Assembly (NCBI RefSeq): GCF_009695605.1
Contig: NZ_VUNQ01000003.1
Span: forward strand, 114,224 to 178,223
Direction: 5' to 3'
DNA from: Tissierella pigra
Lineage (GTDB): Bacteria > Bacillota > Clostridia > Tissierellales > Tissierellaceae
Length of the DNA stretch: 64,000 nucleotides
A program made the position numbers and the translations under genes. A model generated the notes under the pieces. That model was not told the DNA's origin and did not search any database. It was given only the letters and a program-made list of their open reading frames with translations. Every line of letters begins with the position of its first letter. The first letter of the stretch is position 1. Below are positions 35,289-44,088 of the stretch, piece after piece.

Positions 35289-35326
35289 TATAAATATCTA
35301 TTAAACTAGTTTAATAGATATTTATA
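35289..35326. terminator. perfect 38-bp palindrome at the hydrolase stop codon
   Basis: TATAAATATCTATTAAACT is followed immediately by its exact reverse complement. The stop codon of the 35306-36079 gene lies inside it. It should form a 17- to 18-bp hairpin and act as a terminator or a processing signal. Confidence 0.7.
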
Positions 35327-36079
35327 GAACCAAGCTATACTTTGTTCCATCATATCAGTTGTTACAAAATGATTTAAATTTAAATATTTCATAATCTTTA
35401 ATTTTTCTTTGTGATTATATAACGGCTTTAGGTTTTCATAAAATAATTCCTGACTTTCTATAGGAACTAAGGTATCACTATCTCCATGCAGCAAAATAAT
35501 AGGTCTATCTATTAATAAATTGAGATTATTCATTGGATCCATTTTATTTACTTTTTCTTCTAATTCTCTTTCATAGGAATCTACTTCTAAAAACTCCTTA
35601 AATCTATTATTAGAATCTTGCCACCCACAGGAACCATTGAGGACAGCCAAAGTTTTTAGATTAGGATTATGAGTAAATACTCCTGCTGCTGTAATACCAC
35701 CCATAGAATGACCCATAACCCCTATTCTTTTTGGGTCTCCATTATAATTTAATATTATTTCATTTATTATACTATATGATTCCTCTATATTACTAAATAT
35801 TATATCCCAAAAATACTTTGCAGCATTTTCTCCTCCATAGTTATCTAAAGCCTTTCTTTCTCCATGATATATGGCATCTGGAATTATTACTTGATAACCT
35901 ACGGAAGCCAGTATAAACCCTCTAATTCTTTGTATTTCCTTATTTGAACTCCAACCATGATAAAAAATTATCGTTGGAATTAGCTCTCTTTCGTCTTTAG
36001 GTCTGAACAAAATAGCTGGAATTTCTCCTATTTTGATTTTATCCTCAATTATATTATTAGATTTTAAGTAATTAGTCAT
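35306..36079 (-). CDS. alpha/beta hydrolase (esterase/peptidase-like)
   Basis: 257 residues, cytoplasmic. The nucleophile motif is GHSMGG near residue 128, an Asp in HGDSDTLVP near 205, and the catalytic His in LNLNHFVT near the end; FYHGWSSNKE gives the oxyanion region. It resembles YitV/prolyl-oligopeptidase-like small esterases. The substrate is unknown. GAAAGGAG precedes ATG 36079. Confidence 0.82.
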   Translation of the reverse strand: MTNYLKSNNIIEDKIKIGEIPAILFRPKDERELIPTIIFYHGWSSNKEIQRIRGFILASVGYQVIIPDAIYHGERKALDNYGGENAAKYFWDIIFSNIEESYSIINEIILNYNGDPKRIGVMGHSMGGITAAGVFTHNPNLKTLAVLNGSCGWQDSNNRFKEFLEVDSYERELEEKVNKMDPMNNLNLLIDRPIILLHGDSDTLVPIESQELFYENLKPLYNHKEKLKIMKYLNLNHFVTTDMMEQSIAWFYKYLLN

Positions 36080-36304
36080 GCTAAACTCCTTTCTCTCTAC
36101 TGTTCTTATATTTCTATCTTAAATATTTCCATCTTAATTTTATTGATACCATATTTTACAATATTATATCATATCTAAAATTTATAATATTAAATCTTAG
36201 AATATTATTTATGGGAATGGATATGATATAACTGTTTTATTATAGTTTTTATTTATAGTAAAACGGGTATTTATAGATAAAGTTAATATTAGGAGGATGA
36301 TTAA

Positions 36305-36547
36305 ATGAAAAATATACTAACTATTGAATATTGTACTGGTTGAGGCTATCTTGGAAGAGCAGTTGCTCTAACTCAATCTATTTTAAGTGAGCAAAAACAA
36401 AAAATATCTGAAGTTATCTTATACCCTTCTTCTGGAGGAGTATTTGAAGTAACATTTAACGATGAATTAATTTTTTCAAAGAAAGAATTAGACCGTTATC
36501 CTGAAGAAAACGAAATAGAAGAAATAGTTAGAACTAAACTAGCTTAA
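36305..36547 (+). CDS. SelW-like (Rdx family) selenoprotein with in-frame UGA
   Basis: An 80-residue thioredoxin-like redox protein that ordinary ORF calling misses, since codon 13 is TGA (36341-36343). With Sec at that place the motif reads EYCTGU, the CxxU active site of SelW/Rdx proteins. On both sides the family pattern holds: ILTIEYCTGUGYLGRAVAL, then the block GGVFEVTFNDELIFSKKE, and YPEENEIEEIVR near the end. AGGAGG lies 8 bases before ATG 36305. A hairpin suited to a bacterial SECIS follows the UGA. A TOBE/Mop gene lies 34 bp downstream. The physiological target is unknown; Rdx proteins act on thiol substrates. The frame continues cleanly to TAA. Confidence 0.92.
36356..36369 (+). promoter_or_regulatory. 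SECIS-like hairpin
   Basis: AGAGC and GCTCT form a 5-bp stem around the loop AGTT, 12 bases after the UGA codon. A short stem with a GU-containing apical loop close behind the UGA is the known bacterial SECIS layout recognised by SelB. Confidence 0.65.
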
Positions 36548-36581
36548 ATATTAAACTAAAGATTATTTAAGGAGGAATATT

Positions 36582-36785
36582 ATGCAGCTATCAGCTAGAA
36601 ACCAGCTCAAAGAAAAAATAATTGATATTAAAAAAGGTCCAGTTTCAACAGAGGTCGTTATTGATATAAATGGATTAAATATTGTTTCTAGTATTACAAC
36701 AGGATCAGCAGAAAGCCTTGACCTTAATATAGGTGATGAAGCTACCGCTGTTATTAAAGCTAGTTCTGTAATGATTGGAAAATAA
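36582..36785 (+). CDS. molbindin (TOBE/Mop domain protein)
   Basis: 67 residues, the length of single-domain molbindins. It begins SARNQLKEKIIDIKKGPVSTEV and contains ITTGSAESLDL and a final ATAVIKASSVMIGK, the standard Mop pattern. Such proteins bind molybdate or tungstate as oligomers and buffer the intracellular pool. AGGAGG precedes ATG 36582. It lies 34 bp after the selenoprotein gene, probably on the same transcript, perhaps a link to molybdo- or tungsto-selenoenzymes. Confidence 0.92.
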   Translation: MQLSARNQLKEKIIDIKKGPVSTEVVIDINGLNIVSSITTGSAESLDLNIGDEATAVIKASSVMIGK

Positions 36786-36894
36786 AGTTAATACAAACTA
36801 GAAAACCATTTACTCAAAAAAGTTACTTTCTATTATTAAAATCTGCTTTTAACCTCTCTTTATAAACCTCATTATTATAATTATAAAAAATTAC

Positions 36895-36923
36895 TTGACA
36901 AATTCTCTAAATCTATTTATGAT
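36895..36923 (+). promoter_or_regulatory. sigma-A promoter of the T-box transporter operon
   Basis: TTGACA (perfect) and TATGAT are separated by 17 bp. Transcription would begin about 30 bp before the first T-box stem I. Confidence 0.85.
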
Positions 36924-36955
36924 AGTATACATTATAAAAAAATAATTTAAAATAT

Positions 36956-37203
36956 TGGTGAAGCAAAGAGTAGTTATGATAAGTACATTTTACAGAGAAC
37001 TGGGTAAGGTGAGAGCCAGATAATGGAAAGCTTAATGAAAAGAGTTGCTGAAATGAATAGGACAAAGCCAAAGGTTAGTATCTTATTCCGCATTCAAAGC
37101 GTTATTTGTTACAAGTTATATTTTTTCTATTTAAGTTAAAATATAATTAGAGTGGCACCACGGGTATATTACTCGTCTCTTATAGTAAGAGACGAGTTTT
37201 TTT
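36956..37203 (+). ncRNA. T-box riboswitch 1
   Basis: A tRNA-sensing leader. Basal stem AGCAA/TTGCT (36962-36966 with 37045-37049), AGTA at 36982 opposite GAA at 37026, apical AGAGA at 36994 with GGTGAGA at 37008, and stem CTGG/CCAG. The trinucleotide after GAA, the expected specifier, is AGC (37029-37031, Ser). The T-box AGTGGCACCACGGG lies at 37150-37164, followed by a terminator stem CTCGTCTCTTA/TAAGAGACGAG (37172-37196) and T7. Uncharged tRNA binding should block termination and switch on the downstream binding-protein gene. Confidence 0.93.
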
Positions 37204-37238
37204 ATTTTAAAATATTATTTACTAAGGAGGAAATTAAG

Positions 37239-38084
37239 ATGAAAAAGAAAATTGGTTTAGTATTGGCAGGAATCATGTTGTTTAGTATTATTTTAACGGC
37301 TTGCGGAGGGAATTCATCCAATAGACAGATAAACAATGAAGAAAACAATATAGAATCAGAGGTACAAGGATTAGATTCAATTATTCAAAAGAAAAAAATC
37401 GTACTAGGAACTAGTGCAGATTATCCACCCTTTGAATTCCACACTATGATAGATGGCAAAGATACAATAGTTGGTCTGGATATTGAAATTGCAAAATATA
37501 TAGCAGATGAACTTGGAGTAGAATTGGAAATAAAAGATATGGAATTTGATAAACTTTTAGGTGGACTGGCAACTGGAATGTTGGATATTGTAATAGCTGG
37601 TATGACTCCAGAGGATGGCAGAGAGGCTAATTTTACAGATATTTATTATGAAGCAGACCTTTCCGTTTTAGTTTCTAAAAATAATCCATCTGGTATTGCC
37701 ACCATTGATGATTTAATCGGAAAAAGTATAGGTGTACAAATTGGTACAACTCAAGAAAATATAGTCCAAACAACTATAAAAGATGCTGAAGTAAAAAGTT
37801 TAAGTACAAACCCAGATATAGTAATGAATCTAAAAACCCAAAAAATAGATTGTGCAGTCATGGAAACAATAGTTGCTGAATCCTTTGCAAAGGCAAATGA
37901 TGATTTAATGGTAGTGGAGAATTTAACTATTGATAGTGGTGCAGGAGGAGTTGCAATTGCTATCCAAAAAGGAAATGATGAACTAACGAAAAAATTAAAT
38001 GAAATAATAGCAAAACTAAAATCTGAAGGTTTAATAGATAAATGGCTAATTGAAGCAGATAAACTTAGTAGTGAAGGTTTATAA
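37239..38084 (+). CDS. amino-acid ABC transporter substrate-binding lipoprotein 1
   Basis: 281 residues, SBP_bac_3 family. Lipoprotein signal with lipobox LTAC (Cys near 23). The mature protein starts with a linker then KKKIVLGTSADYPPFEF, the standard opening of polar amino-acid receptors, and contains GLDIEIAKYIADELG, MLDIVIAGMTP and the lobe-2 piece IDDLIGKSIGVQIGTTQEN. Start ATG 37239 (AAGGAGG upstream) replaces the frame from 37152, which would run through the T-box terminator. A T-box lies before it and another after it. The bound amino acid cannot be read from the sequence. Confidence 0.92.
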   Translation: MKKKIGLVLAGIMLFSIILTACGGNSSNRQINNEENNIESEVQGLDSIIQKKKIVLGTSADYPPFEFHTMIDGKDTIVGLDIEIAKYIADELGVELEIKDMEFDKLLGGLATGMLDIVIAGMTPEDGREANFTDIYYEADLSVLVSKNNPSGIATIDDLIGKSIGVQIGTTQENIVQTTIKDAEVKSLSTNPDIVMNLKTQKIDCAVMETIVAESFAKANDDLMVVENLTIDSGAGGVAIAIQKGNDELTKKLNEIIAKLKSEGLIDKWLIEADKLSSEGL

Positions 38085-38097
38085 TTAAATATAAAAG

Positions 38098-38336
38098 TTT
38101 ATGATACAGAGAGTAATTATATTAGTAAATCCTACAGAGAACTGGAAAAGCTGAGAACCAGGTGATTGAATTTATAAGGAAAAGAGCTGTAGAAACAAAT
38201 AAGACAAAGCCTATTAGGTCAGTATCTTATTTCGCATTTAAAGCGTTATTTAAATTGAGTTGGGTTTTAACAAAACCAATTAGAGTGGCAACGCGGGAAG
38301 TCTCGTCTCTATTATATATAGAGATGAGGCTTTTTT
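38098..38336 (+). ncRNA. T-box riboswitch 2
   Basis: Second leader, within the operon. Basal stem TACAG/CTGTA (38105-38109 with 38187-38191), AGTA at 38124 opposite GAA at 38168, connecting helix AATC/GATT, apical AGAGA and CTGG/CCAG. The trinucleotide after GAA is TTT (38171-38173, Phe). T-box AGTGGCAACGCGGG lies at 38284-38297, terminator stem TCTCGTCTCTAT/ATAGAGATGAGG and T6 at 38331. The helices keep pairing relative to T-box 1 while the bases differ, which supports both folds. Confidence 0.92.
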
Positions 38337-38363
38337 ATTAATTAATATTATGAGGTGAATGAG

Positions 38364-39206
38364 ATGAAAAAGAAAATCAGTTTATTAATAGGATTTATTA
38401 TATGTTTTAACCTACTTATTGCTTGTAATAATGGAAAACAAATAAATTCAGACTCAAACAGTGTAGAGTTTAAAAGCTATTCTTTAAAAGGAATAAAGAG
38501 TAAAGGCAAATTAATAATGGGAACAAGTGCAGATTTCCCACCAAATGAATTCCATGTCTTATTAGATGGAAAGGATACAATAGTTGGATACGACATATCC
38601 ATTGGAAAATATATTGCTGATAAATTAGGTGTTGAGTTAGAAATAAAAGATATGGAGTTTAATAACTTACTAGGTGGCCTATCTACTGGTATGTTAGATA
38701 TTGTAATAGCTGGCATGGTAAATGAACCTGATAGAGATGCCAATTTTACAAAATCCTATGATATAGATGAAATTCATAAAATTTTAATAAGAAAGTCAGA
38801 TAAAGATAAGTTTCAGTCTGAATCAGATTTTAATGGTGCAACTTTAGGTGTTCAAACAGGTTCCATACAAAAAAATATAGCTGAAAATATAGAAGGTTCC
38901 AAAGTTAAAGAACTTCCAGCTTTAAATACTCTTATTATGGAACTTAAAACTGAAAAAGTAGATGGAATTGTAATCTCAAAAGAAGTTGCTGAATCCTATG
39001 AACAAACTAATGATGATATAGTCATAGTGGAAAAAATAAATCTTACCCATGAAAATGGTGGTGCAAGTATAGCCTTAAAAACAGGTAATGATCAATTGAC
39101 CGAGTATTTAAATGAAATAATAGATGAATTAATAGAACTAGATTTAGTTGAAAAGTGGAAAGCGGAAGCTAAAGAATTAAGTGATAAAGAAATAAAGAAT
39201 GATTAG
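38364..39206 (+). CDS. amino-acid ABC transporter substrate-binding lipoprotein 2
   Basis: 280 residues, a clear paralogue of the upstream binding protein (both share GTSAD.PP.EFH, DGKDTIVG, the LELEIKDMEF-like segment and MLDIVIAGM). Signal peptide with lipobox LIAC. Start: ATG 38364, with GAGGTG six bases before it; GTG 38355 is within the ribosome site and unlikely. It has its own T-box, then overlaps closely with permease and ATPase genes. It probably presents a different amino acid to the same membrane complex. Confidence 0.92.
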   Translation: MKKKISLLIGFIICFNLLIACNNGKQINSDSNSVEFKSYSLKGIKSKGKLIMGTSADFPPNEFHVLLDGKDTIVGYDISIGKYIADKLGVELEIKDMEFNNLLGGLSTGMLDIVIAGMVNEPDRDANFTKSYDIDEIHKILIRKSDKDKFQSESDFNGATLGVQTGSIQKNIAENIEGSKVKELPALNTLIMELKTEKVDGIVISKEVAESYEQTNDDIVIVEKINLTHENGGASIALKTGNDQLTEYLNEIIDELIELDLVEKWKAEAKELSDKEIKND

Positions 39207-39217
39207 GAGTGAATGAT

Positions 39218-39874
39218 TTGAACGTTATAGAATTACTTATAAAATATAAATACTATTATTTAACAGGAATTAAAATAACTTTATTAATATCTTTTTTATC
39301 TCTTATTATAGGAAGTACTGTAGGAGCATTGATCAGTCTCTTAAAGTTATCAAAATATAGGATTTTAAGATTTATTTCTACTGTATATATTGAGACTCTT
39401 CGTGGAACACCTATGATGGTGCAAATTGCCTTAGTATATTTTGGAAGCTATGTAATGTTGGGTGTAAATATAGATGGATTTTTAGCTGCCCTAATAGCGG
39501 TTTCTTTAAATAGTTCTGCCTATGTTGCAGAAATCATCCGTTCTGGGATTCAATCAATAGATAAGGGGCAAGCAGAAGCCAGTAGAAGCTTAGGAATTTC
39601 CCATAAACAAACTATGAAACATATAATATTGCCACAAGCAATAAAGAATATATTACCTGCTCTTGGAAATGAATTTGTTACTTTAATAAAAGAGACTTCT
39701 GTAGCTTCTACAATCGGAGTAGCAGATCTTATGTATGCCTCAAAAATAGTTCAAAGTAATAGTTTTCAACCCTTTAATCCATTAATAATAGTAGCAGTAA
39801 TATACTTTATATTTACATTTACATTATCACAATTAATAGGTTTATTTGAAAGGAGATTGTCACATAATGATTAA
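39218..39874 (+). CDS. amino-acid ABC transporter permease
   Basis: 218 residues, five transmembrane segments, HisMQ-type. The N-terminal part [21 protein letters not shown] is typical, and the cytoplasmic EAA loop reads [26 protein letters not shown] (only the first half quoted here: [12 protein letters not shown]). Translation probably starts at TTG 39218, 7 bases after TAGGAGTG; GTG 39209 overlaps that site. The stop overlaps the ATPase start by 8 bp. Confidence 0.92.
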   Translation: MNVIELLIKYKYYYLTGIKITLLISFLSLIIGSTVGALISLLKLSKYRILRFISTVYIETLRGTPMMVQIALVYFGSYVMLGVNIDGFLAALIAVSLNSSAYVAEIIRSGIQSIDKGQAEASRSLGISHKQTMKHIILPQAIKNILPALGNEFVTLIKETSVASTIGVADLMYASKIVQSNSFQPFNPLIIVAVIYFIFTFTLSQLIGLFERRLSHND

Positions 39875-40595
39875 AATACAAAACTTAAATAAATTTTTTG
39901 GAGATAAACATATATTGAAAAATATAAACTTAGAAATAAATGATGGCGAAGTTATTAGTCTTATCGGTCCTTCTGGCTCCGGTAAAAGCACACTTATAAG
40001 ATGTATAAATTATTTAGAAGAACCTACTTCCGGGTCCATATATATTAATGGTAAAAATATAGCTACATCTGGGAAAGAGATCGATAAAATAAGACAGAAT
40101 ATAGGAATGGTATTTCAACATTTCCACCTATTTCCTCACAAAACAGTTCTCGAAAATATAACTTTAGCCCCAATCTTAACGGGACAACTAACAAAAATTG
40201 AAGCAGAACAAAAAGCCATTGACCTCTTAAAAACCATGGACTTGTTAGATAAAAAAGATGTCTATCCTTCCTCTCTATCTGGTGGACAAAAACAAAGAAT
40301 AGCAATTGCCAGGTCTCTTGCCATGGACCCAACAGTAATACTTTTCGACGAAGTTACATCTGCTCTTGATCCAGAAATGGTTGGGGAAGTTTTAAATGTA
40401 ATGAAGGAATTAGCAAAAACAGGTATGACAATGGTAGTAGTAACTCATGAAATGGCATTTGCAAAACAAGTAGCTGATAGGGCAATATTTATGGCTGATG
40501 GTGAAATTGTAGAAATAAATAGGGCTGTAGATTTATTTGAACATCCACAAAATCCTAGAACTAAAGAATTTTTATCAAAGGTATTAGAGTATTAA
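39867..40595 (+). CDS. amino-acid ABC transporter ATP-binding protein
   Basis: 242 residues, GlnQ/HisP type. Walker [10 protein letters not shown] near 38, Q-loop [13 protein letters not shown], signature [17 protein letters not shown] and Walker [15 protein letters not shown], then H-loop VTHEM. It couples ATP hydrolysis to uptake by the two receptors. ATG 39867 (AAGGAGA upstream) is chosen over TTG 39846. The operon is thus T-box, SBP1, T-box, SBP2, permease, ATPase. Confidence 0.95.
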   Translation: MIKIQNLNKFFGDKHILKNINLEINDGEVISLIGPSGSGKSTLIRCINYLEEPTSGSIYINGKNIATSGKEIDKIRQNIGMVFQHFHLFPHKTVLENITLAPILTGQLTKIEAEQKAIDLLKTMDLLDKKDVYPSSLSGGQKQRIAIARSLAMDPTVILFDEVTSALDPEMVGEVLNVMKELAKTGMTMVVVTHEMAFAKQVADRAIFMADGEIVEINRAVDLFEHPQNPRTKEFLSKVLEY

Positions 40596-40794
40596 GACAA
40601 TAAATAGAATAAATAAAAGCGTTTAAATTTAATTAGGTCTATGCCTAAGTAAAAGTAAGTTCTCTTATCTAATAGGATTCAAAATAAGATGAAAACTAGA
40701 AAGGAGCATATTTTATTTATAACTGATTCTTTTTATTTAAATTTATGATACAATTATTTATGTATAAAATCTTATGGAAAGGATGAAAAGGTAG

Positions 40795-41739
40795 ATGGAA
40801 TTAAGTAAAAAAAATAAATTTAAACGTATTATTATTGCTATTGTGATTGTTGCTATTATCTTACTTTTAATCTTTTTATCGGTAATTCCTCATTTTATTA
40901 TGAGACCTATTTTAGGCAAACGAGTAGAACGTCCACAATATAAATCCTCAGACTATGGTATTGAAGCTGAGCATATTTCTCTTAAAACTGAAGATGGTCT
41001 TTCACTTGCAGCATGGCATACCAAGGCTAATAACACTAAGGGAACAGTCATAATATTATCTGGAATAGAAAATCCATCAGTAACAGCTTTCTTTGGATAT
41101 GCGAAGATGTTTGCAGATAATGGCTGGGATTCTTTATTAATTGAGATGCGTGGAAGAAATCTTAGTGAGGGTAAAGAAATTGGTTTAGGTTATACAGAGT
41201 GGAATGATGTAGTTGCTGGAGTAAATTACTTATCAAGTAATCAGGAAGTATCTGACCTTCCTATTATTGCCATGGGAACTTCCATGGGAGGTGCTACTAG
41301 TATTATGGCAGCAGGTAAAGATTCTCGTATTGATGGGGTTATTGCTGTTTCAGCTTTTTCTAGTTGGGAAGATGTTTTTTCAGACAATATGAATTTAATG
41401 GATGCTCCTAAATTATTTTGTACATTAGAAAAGCCATTTGTAAGGCTATATTCAGGGATTCATTATGGATTTAATATTACTAATTATTCTCCACTAAAAG
41501 CACTTAAAAACTTTGATAACAGACCTTTGTTATTGATGCATTCCACCAAAGATTCTCAAGTACCTTATCCTAGTTTTCAGCGCTTGCAAAAACAGGCTGA
41601 AAAATATAATATAGATACTTCTACATTTGTTCGTGAAGGAGATGAACATTTTATTTGTTATGAAGAATACTTTAACAATCCATTACAAGATACTGAATTT
41701 AGTAATTCTATTTTAGACTTCTTAAATAACAATTACTAA
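40795..41739 (+). CDS. membrane-anchored alpha/beta hydrolase
   Basis: 314 residues. An N-terminal transmembrane segment (about 11-31) then an extracellular or membrane-associated alpha/beta hydrolase domain. Nucleophile motif GTSMGGATS near residue 162, Asp in STKDSQVPYP near 262, His in DEHFICYE near 285. Related to YqkD-like and BAAT/DUF-type hydrolases in Bacilli. The substrate is unknown. Start ATG 40795 has a weak AAAGG site. It is followed by a perfect terminator. Confidence 0.8.
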   Translation: MELSKKNKFKRIIIAIVIVAIILLLIFLSVIPHFIMRPILGKRVERPQYKSSDYGIEAEHISLKTEDGLSLAAWHTKANNTKGTVIILSGIENPSVTAFFGYAKMFADNGWDSLLIEMRGRNLSEGKEIGLGYTEWNDVVAGVNYLSSNQEVSDLPIIAMGTSMGGATSIMAAGKDSRIDGVIAVSAFSSWEDVFSDNMNLMDAPKLFCTLEKPFVRLYSGIHYGFNITNYSPLKALKNFDNRPLLLMHSTKDSQVPYPSFQRLQKQAEKYNIDTSTFVREGDEHFICYEEYFNNPLQDTEFSNSILDFLNNNY

Positions 41740-41759
41740 TGAAGATAAATCTAAATCCA

Positions 41760-41799
41760 AAAGAAATATTTCTACTATTTGAAGTAGAAATATTTCTTT
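41760..41799 (+). terminator. terminator after the hydrolase
   Basis: AAAGAAATATTTCTACT pairs fully with AGTAGAAATATTTCTTT, loop of 6 bases. T-rich sequence follows. Confidence 0.85.
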
Positions 41800-41909
41800 A
41801 TATAATATTATTTTTATTTCTTTTAAATTTGCGATTTCATCTTTATCCATAGATATTCACGTCAATACATTTTTGCCATGAAAAATCCATAAGCCCACAG
41901 AACTGTTTG

Positions 41910-42731
41910 TTATTTTCCTTTTGCATCTTGTTCTTTGTAGTAATCCATCAAAGCATTGTGTTCTTCCTCTAAACGTTTTTCAAGGTCTTCTTCATAAATA
42001 TCGCCATATAAAAAATTAGCCGTATTAATGGTGGTTCTATCTTGATTAGGAGTTTCGTCTTCATTGCGAGGTTTTTCCAAAATAAAGTCAATAGCATAGA
42101 AAGGAACATCTGCTTTATCTAAAAATTCTTTTAGGGTTAAAAGAATTTCACTTGCCCTTTTAAATGATATTTCATCATCTTGCGCATAGAAAACAATGTG
42201 ACCTGCCGTTTTTGCCAGTTCTTTTATATTATATTCCTTATCAAGTTCAAGCTCACTCATCTTTATTCCATAATTTGCTTTATCAAATCCACCAGTTGTA
42301 TCTTTTTCCATTATCTCAATTGTACCGTAATCTATATTACTTACCAGTGGAAATTCTGGTAAAGAGAACACACTGTTAACCATTTGACGATATTCGTCTT
42401 CAATTCTTTGATAGGTGTTCCAGCCATTTAATACATTTTCATAAGAATCACGTTTAATCTTGCCAAGCATTGAAATATATACTGAAAAATAAGTATCTAC
42501 ACTTGATGGAGATTTTACATGAGCATAATAACCCATATCTTTAAAATTATAATTAAGTTCTTCAATAATGAAATCTCTATCAGCATAAGTTTCAGCGATA
42601 TAATTTTTAGCTGCATTTTTTGCAAGTATTTTTGAAACAGGATTTCCCAAAAAACCATTAGCAAACCACAATATACCAACAATAATAGCAAATGCTACAA
42701 TTGCAGCTAAAATCTTCATAAGCTTTTTCAT
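41910..42731 (-). CDS. YfjL-like membrane protein
   Basis: 273 residues. N-terminal transmembrane segment (about 5-27), then an extracytoplasmic part: AAKNYIAETYADRDFIIEEL near 40 and DMGYYAHVKSPSSVDTYF near 65, the pattern of YfjL-like proteins in Bacilli. The rest is acidic and helical, ending in EEEHNALMDYYKEQD. It is 4 bp after the anti-sigma gene, so it belongs to the regulon core and may be its sensor or target. ATG 42731 (AAAGGAGG upstream) replaces the longer frame from 42776. Confidence 0.75.
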   Translation of the reverse strand: MKKLMKILAAIVAFAIIVGILWFANGFLGNPVSKILAKNAAKNYIAETYADRDFIIEELNYNFKDMGYYAHVKSPSSVDTYFSVYISMLGKIKRDSYENVLNGWNTYQRIEDEYRQMVNSVFSLPEFPLVSNIDYGTIEIMEKDTTGGFDKANYGIKMSELELDKEYNIKELAKTAGHIVFYAQDDEISFKRASEILLTLKEFLDKADVPFYAIDFILEKPRNEDETPNQDRTTINTANFLYGDIYEEDLEKRLEEEHNALMDYYKEQDAKGK

Positions 42732-42735
42732 AATA

Positions 42736-43263
42736 TCAATCCTCCTTTTTAAAAGCAAAGTACAATAAGAATACAATCAGTGTCCCAAGAGCACATAAAC
42801 CAGAATAAATCAGAGCCCAATATAACGAAGCTATTAAATTACTTAAAAAACCTCCATAACTGATTTCTGAGTAAAACATAACAAAATGCCAGATATATGA
42901 TACTACAAAAACAAATACAGTAACTACATATGCTCTGTTTTTTAAAATTATAAAACTGACAACTCCGATAACAGGCATAATAACTATATTATAAAACATG
43001 TTTTCACTCATTGATAATCCGATACCAAATAAAATACTCAGTACAGTTATAATTAAAATTGATAAATTAACCTGCTTTTTGATTTTTCCAAAAGCTTTTT
43101 TATCGTTTATTATTGGCTTTTGATCAAGGTCCTTAAAAAAGCTGTTGCAATCAGCACATTCTTTTAAATGTTCAAACACAGCCTTCTCACTATCAGTACA
43201 GGCAACCCCGTCTTTTACAAGAGGAATCAAATCCATGCAAATATTGCAGGTTATTTTACTCAT
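42736..43263 (-). CDS. zinc-finger anti-sigma factor
   Basis: 175 residues. A putative zinc-finger anti-sigma N-terminus (CNICMDLIPLVKDGVACTDSEK, then HLKECADC: the H-x3-C-x2-C motif) is followed by four hydrophobic segments, so it is an integral membrane protein holding the sigma factor near the membrane. It lies between the ECF sigma gene (161 bp upstream) and the YfjL-like gene. AGGAGGAG precedes ATG 43263. Confidence 0.87.
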   Translation of the reverse strand: MSKITCNICMDLIPLVKDGVACTDSEKAVFEHLKECADCNSFFKDLDQKPIINDKKAFGKIKKQVNLSILIITVLSILFGIGLSMSENMFYNIVIMPVIGVVSFIILKNRAYVVTVFVFVVSYIWHFVMFYSEISYGGFLSNLIASLYWALIYSGLCALGTLIVFLLYFAFKKED

Positions 43264-43424
43264 AAGTTTCCCTCCTCCTATAATATATTTAGAAACATTT
43301 TTATAAGTGGTCTAAGCATATTATTATTTTTTATATTAAATATTTAAATACAATTTTGATTGAAATATCCTAATGCTAAAATATAGTCAAGAATAGTTAA
43401 CAAAGGACACTTCTTTGATTCTTT

Positions 43425-43937
43425 TTAGAAATTATCTCCTGACATATCACCATATCTCTTTTCAAGAATCTGCCTTATTCTTTTCTTTGTTCTAAAATTA
43501 ATTACTCTTGCTGAGCTTTCACTGATTCCATATCTTTTAGCTATTTCATAATACGAAAACCCTTCAATACGCATCTTAACTATATTTCTTGCTTGCTCAG
43601 GTTCCTTATCTAAAACAGTTAAACACATTTTTGCAATTTCACTTCGATAAAGTCGATTTTCTATATCTTCGTTTTGCTGAATATAAATTTCTGCTAAATC
43701 ATCGAATGAAACTTCATTTTTTCTTTTTCTCAAATGTTCATACCACTTATATCTTGCAATAGAAAATAGCCATGTTTTAATATCTGCATTACCTTTATAT
43801 CTAGAAATGGATTTTATTGCAGCTAAAAATGTTTCTGATGTCAAGTCCTCAGAAAGGTCAGAATCATGTGTTATACTTACAAGGTAATAAAATACATCTG
43901 ATTTATAGTCTTCATAAAGTTTTTTTATAAACAGCAT
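43425..43937 (-). CDS. ECF RNA polymerase sigma factor
   Basis: 170 residues. Region 2 is seen in the early helices (YEDYKSDVFYYLVSITHD, DLTSETFLAAIKSISRYKG, ADIKTWLFSIARYKWYEHLR) and region 4 in GFSYYEIAKRYGISESSARVINFRTKKR. The family transcribes stress genes when released from its anti-sigma. The anti-sigma with its zinc finger is downstream. GAAAGGGGG precedes ATG 43937. An autoregulatory promoter upstream is probable but I could not define it. Confidence 0.92.
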   Translation of the reverse strand: MLFIKKLYEDYKSDVFYYLVSITHDSDLSEDLTSETFLAAIKSISRYKGNADIKTWLFSIARYKWYEHLRKRKNEVSFDDLAEIYIQQNEDIENRLYRSEIAKMCLTVLDKEPEQARNIVKMRIEGFSYYEIAKRYGISESSARVINFRTKKRIRQILEKRYGDMSGDNF

Positions 43938-43998
43938 AAATTCCCCCTTTCAATATATTAGTGTTGTTTTCAAAAGATTTGTTACAAACTATTTTAAA

Positions 43999-44024
43999 AA
44001 GCTGTTTGCTTAAGCAAACAGCTT
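43999..44024 (-). terminator. terminator before the sigma operon
   Basis: AAGCTGTTTGCTTAAGCAAA with the remaining CAGCTT is a perfect 26-bp palindrome; on the minus strand it is followed by a T-run. It ends the transcript of the DUF6688 gene. Confidence 0.85.
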
Positions 44025-44088
44025 GGTATTAATTATATAAATCCTGCCTAGATTCCATATGTTATACAAAGTATCTTCACCATTCTTT

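Noticed and set aside
37050..37057. Reading the specifier of the T-boxes as ATG/ACA in the block GAA-NNN-AATA
   Set aside because: This block lies outside the covarying basal helix (AGCAA/TTGCT and TACAG/CTGTA), so it cannot be in the specifier loop.
37152..37238. N-terminal extension of the first binding protein (about 29 residues)
   Set aside because: It runs through the T-box terminator, and lacks a ribosome site; the lipoprotein signal begins at ATG 37239 behind AAGGAGG.
43938..43998. ECF-type autoregulatory promoter (a TGTAAC upstream of the sigma gene)
   Set aside because: No matching -10 at the right spacing could be fixed.
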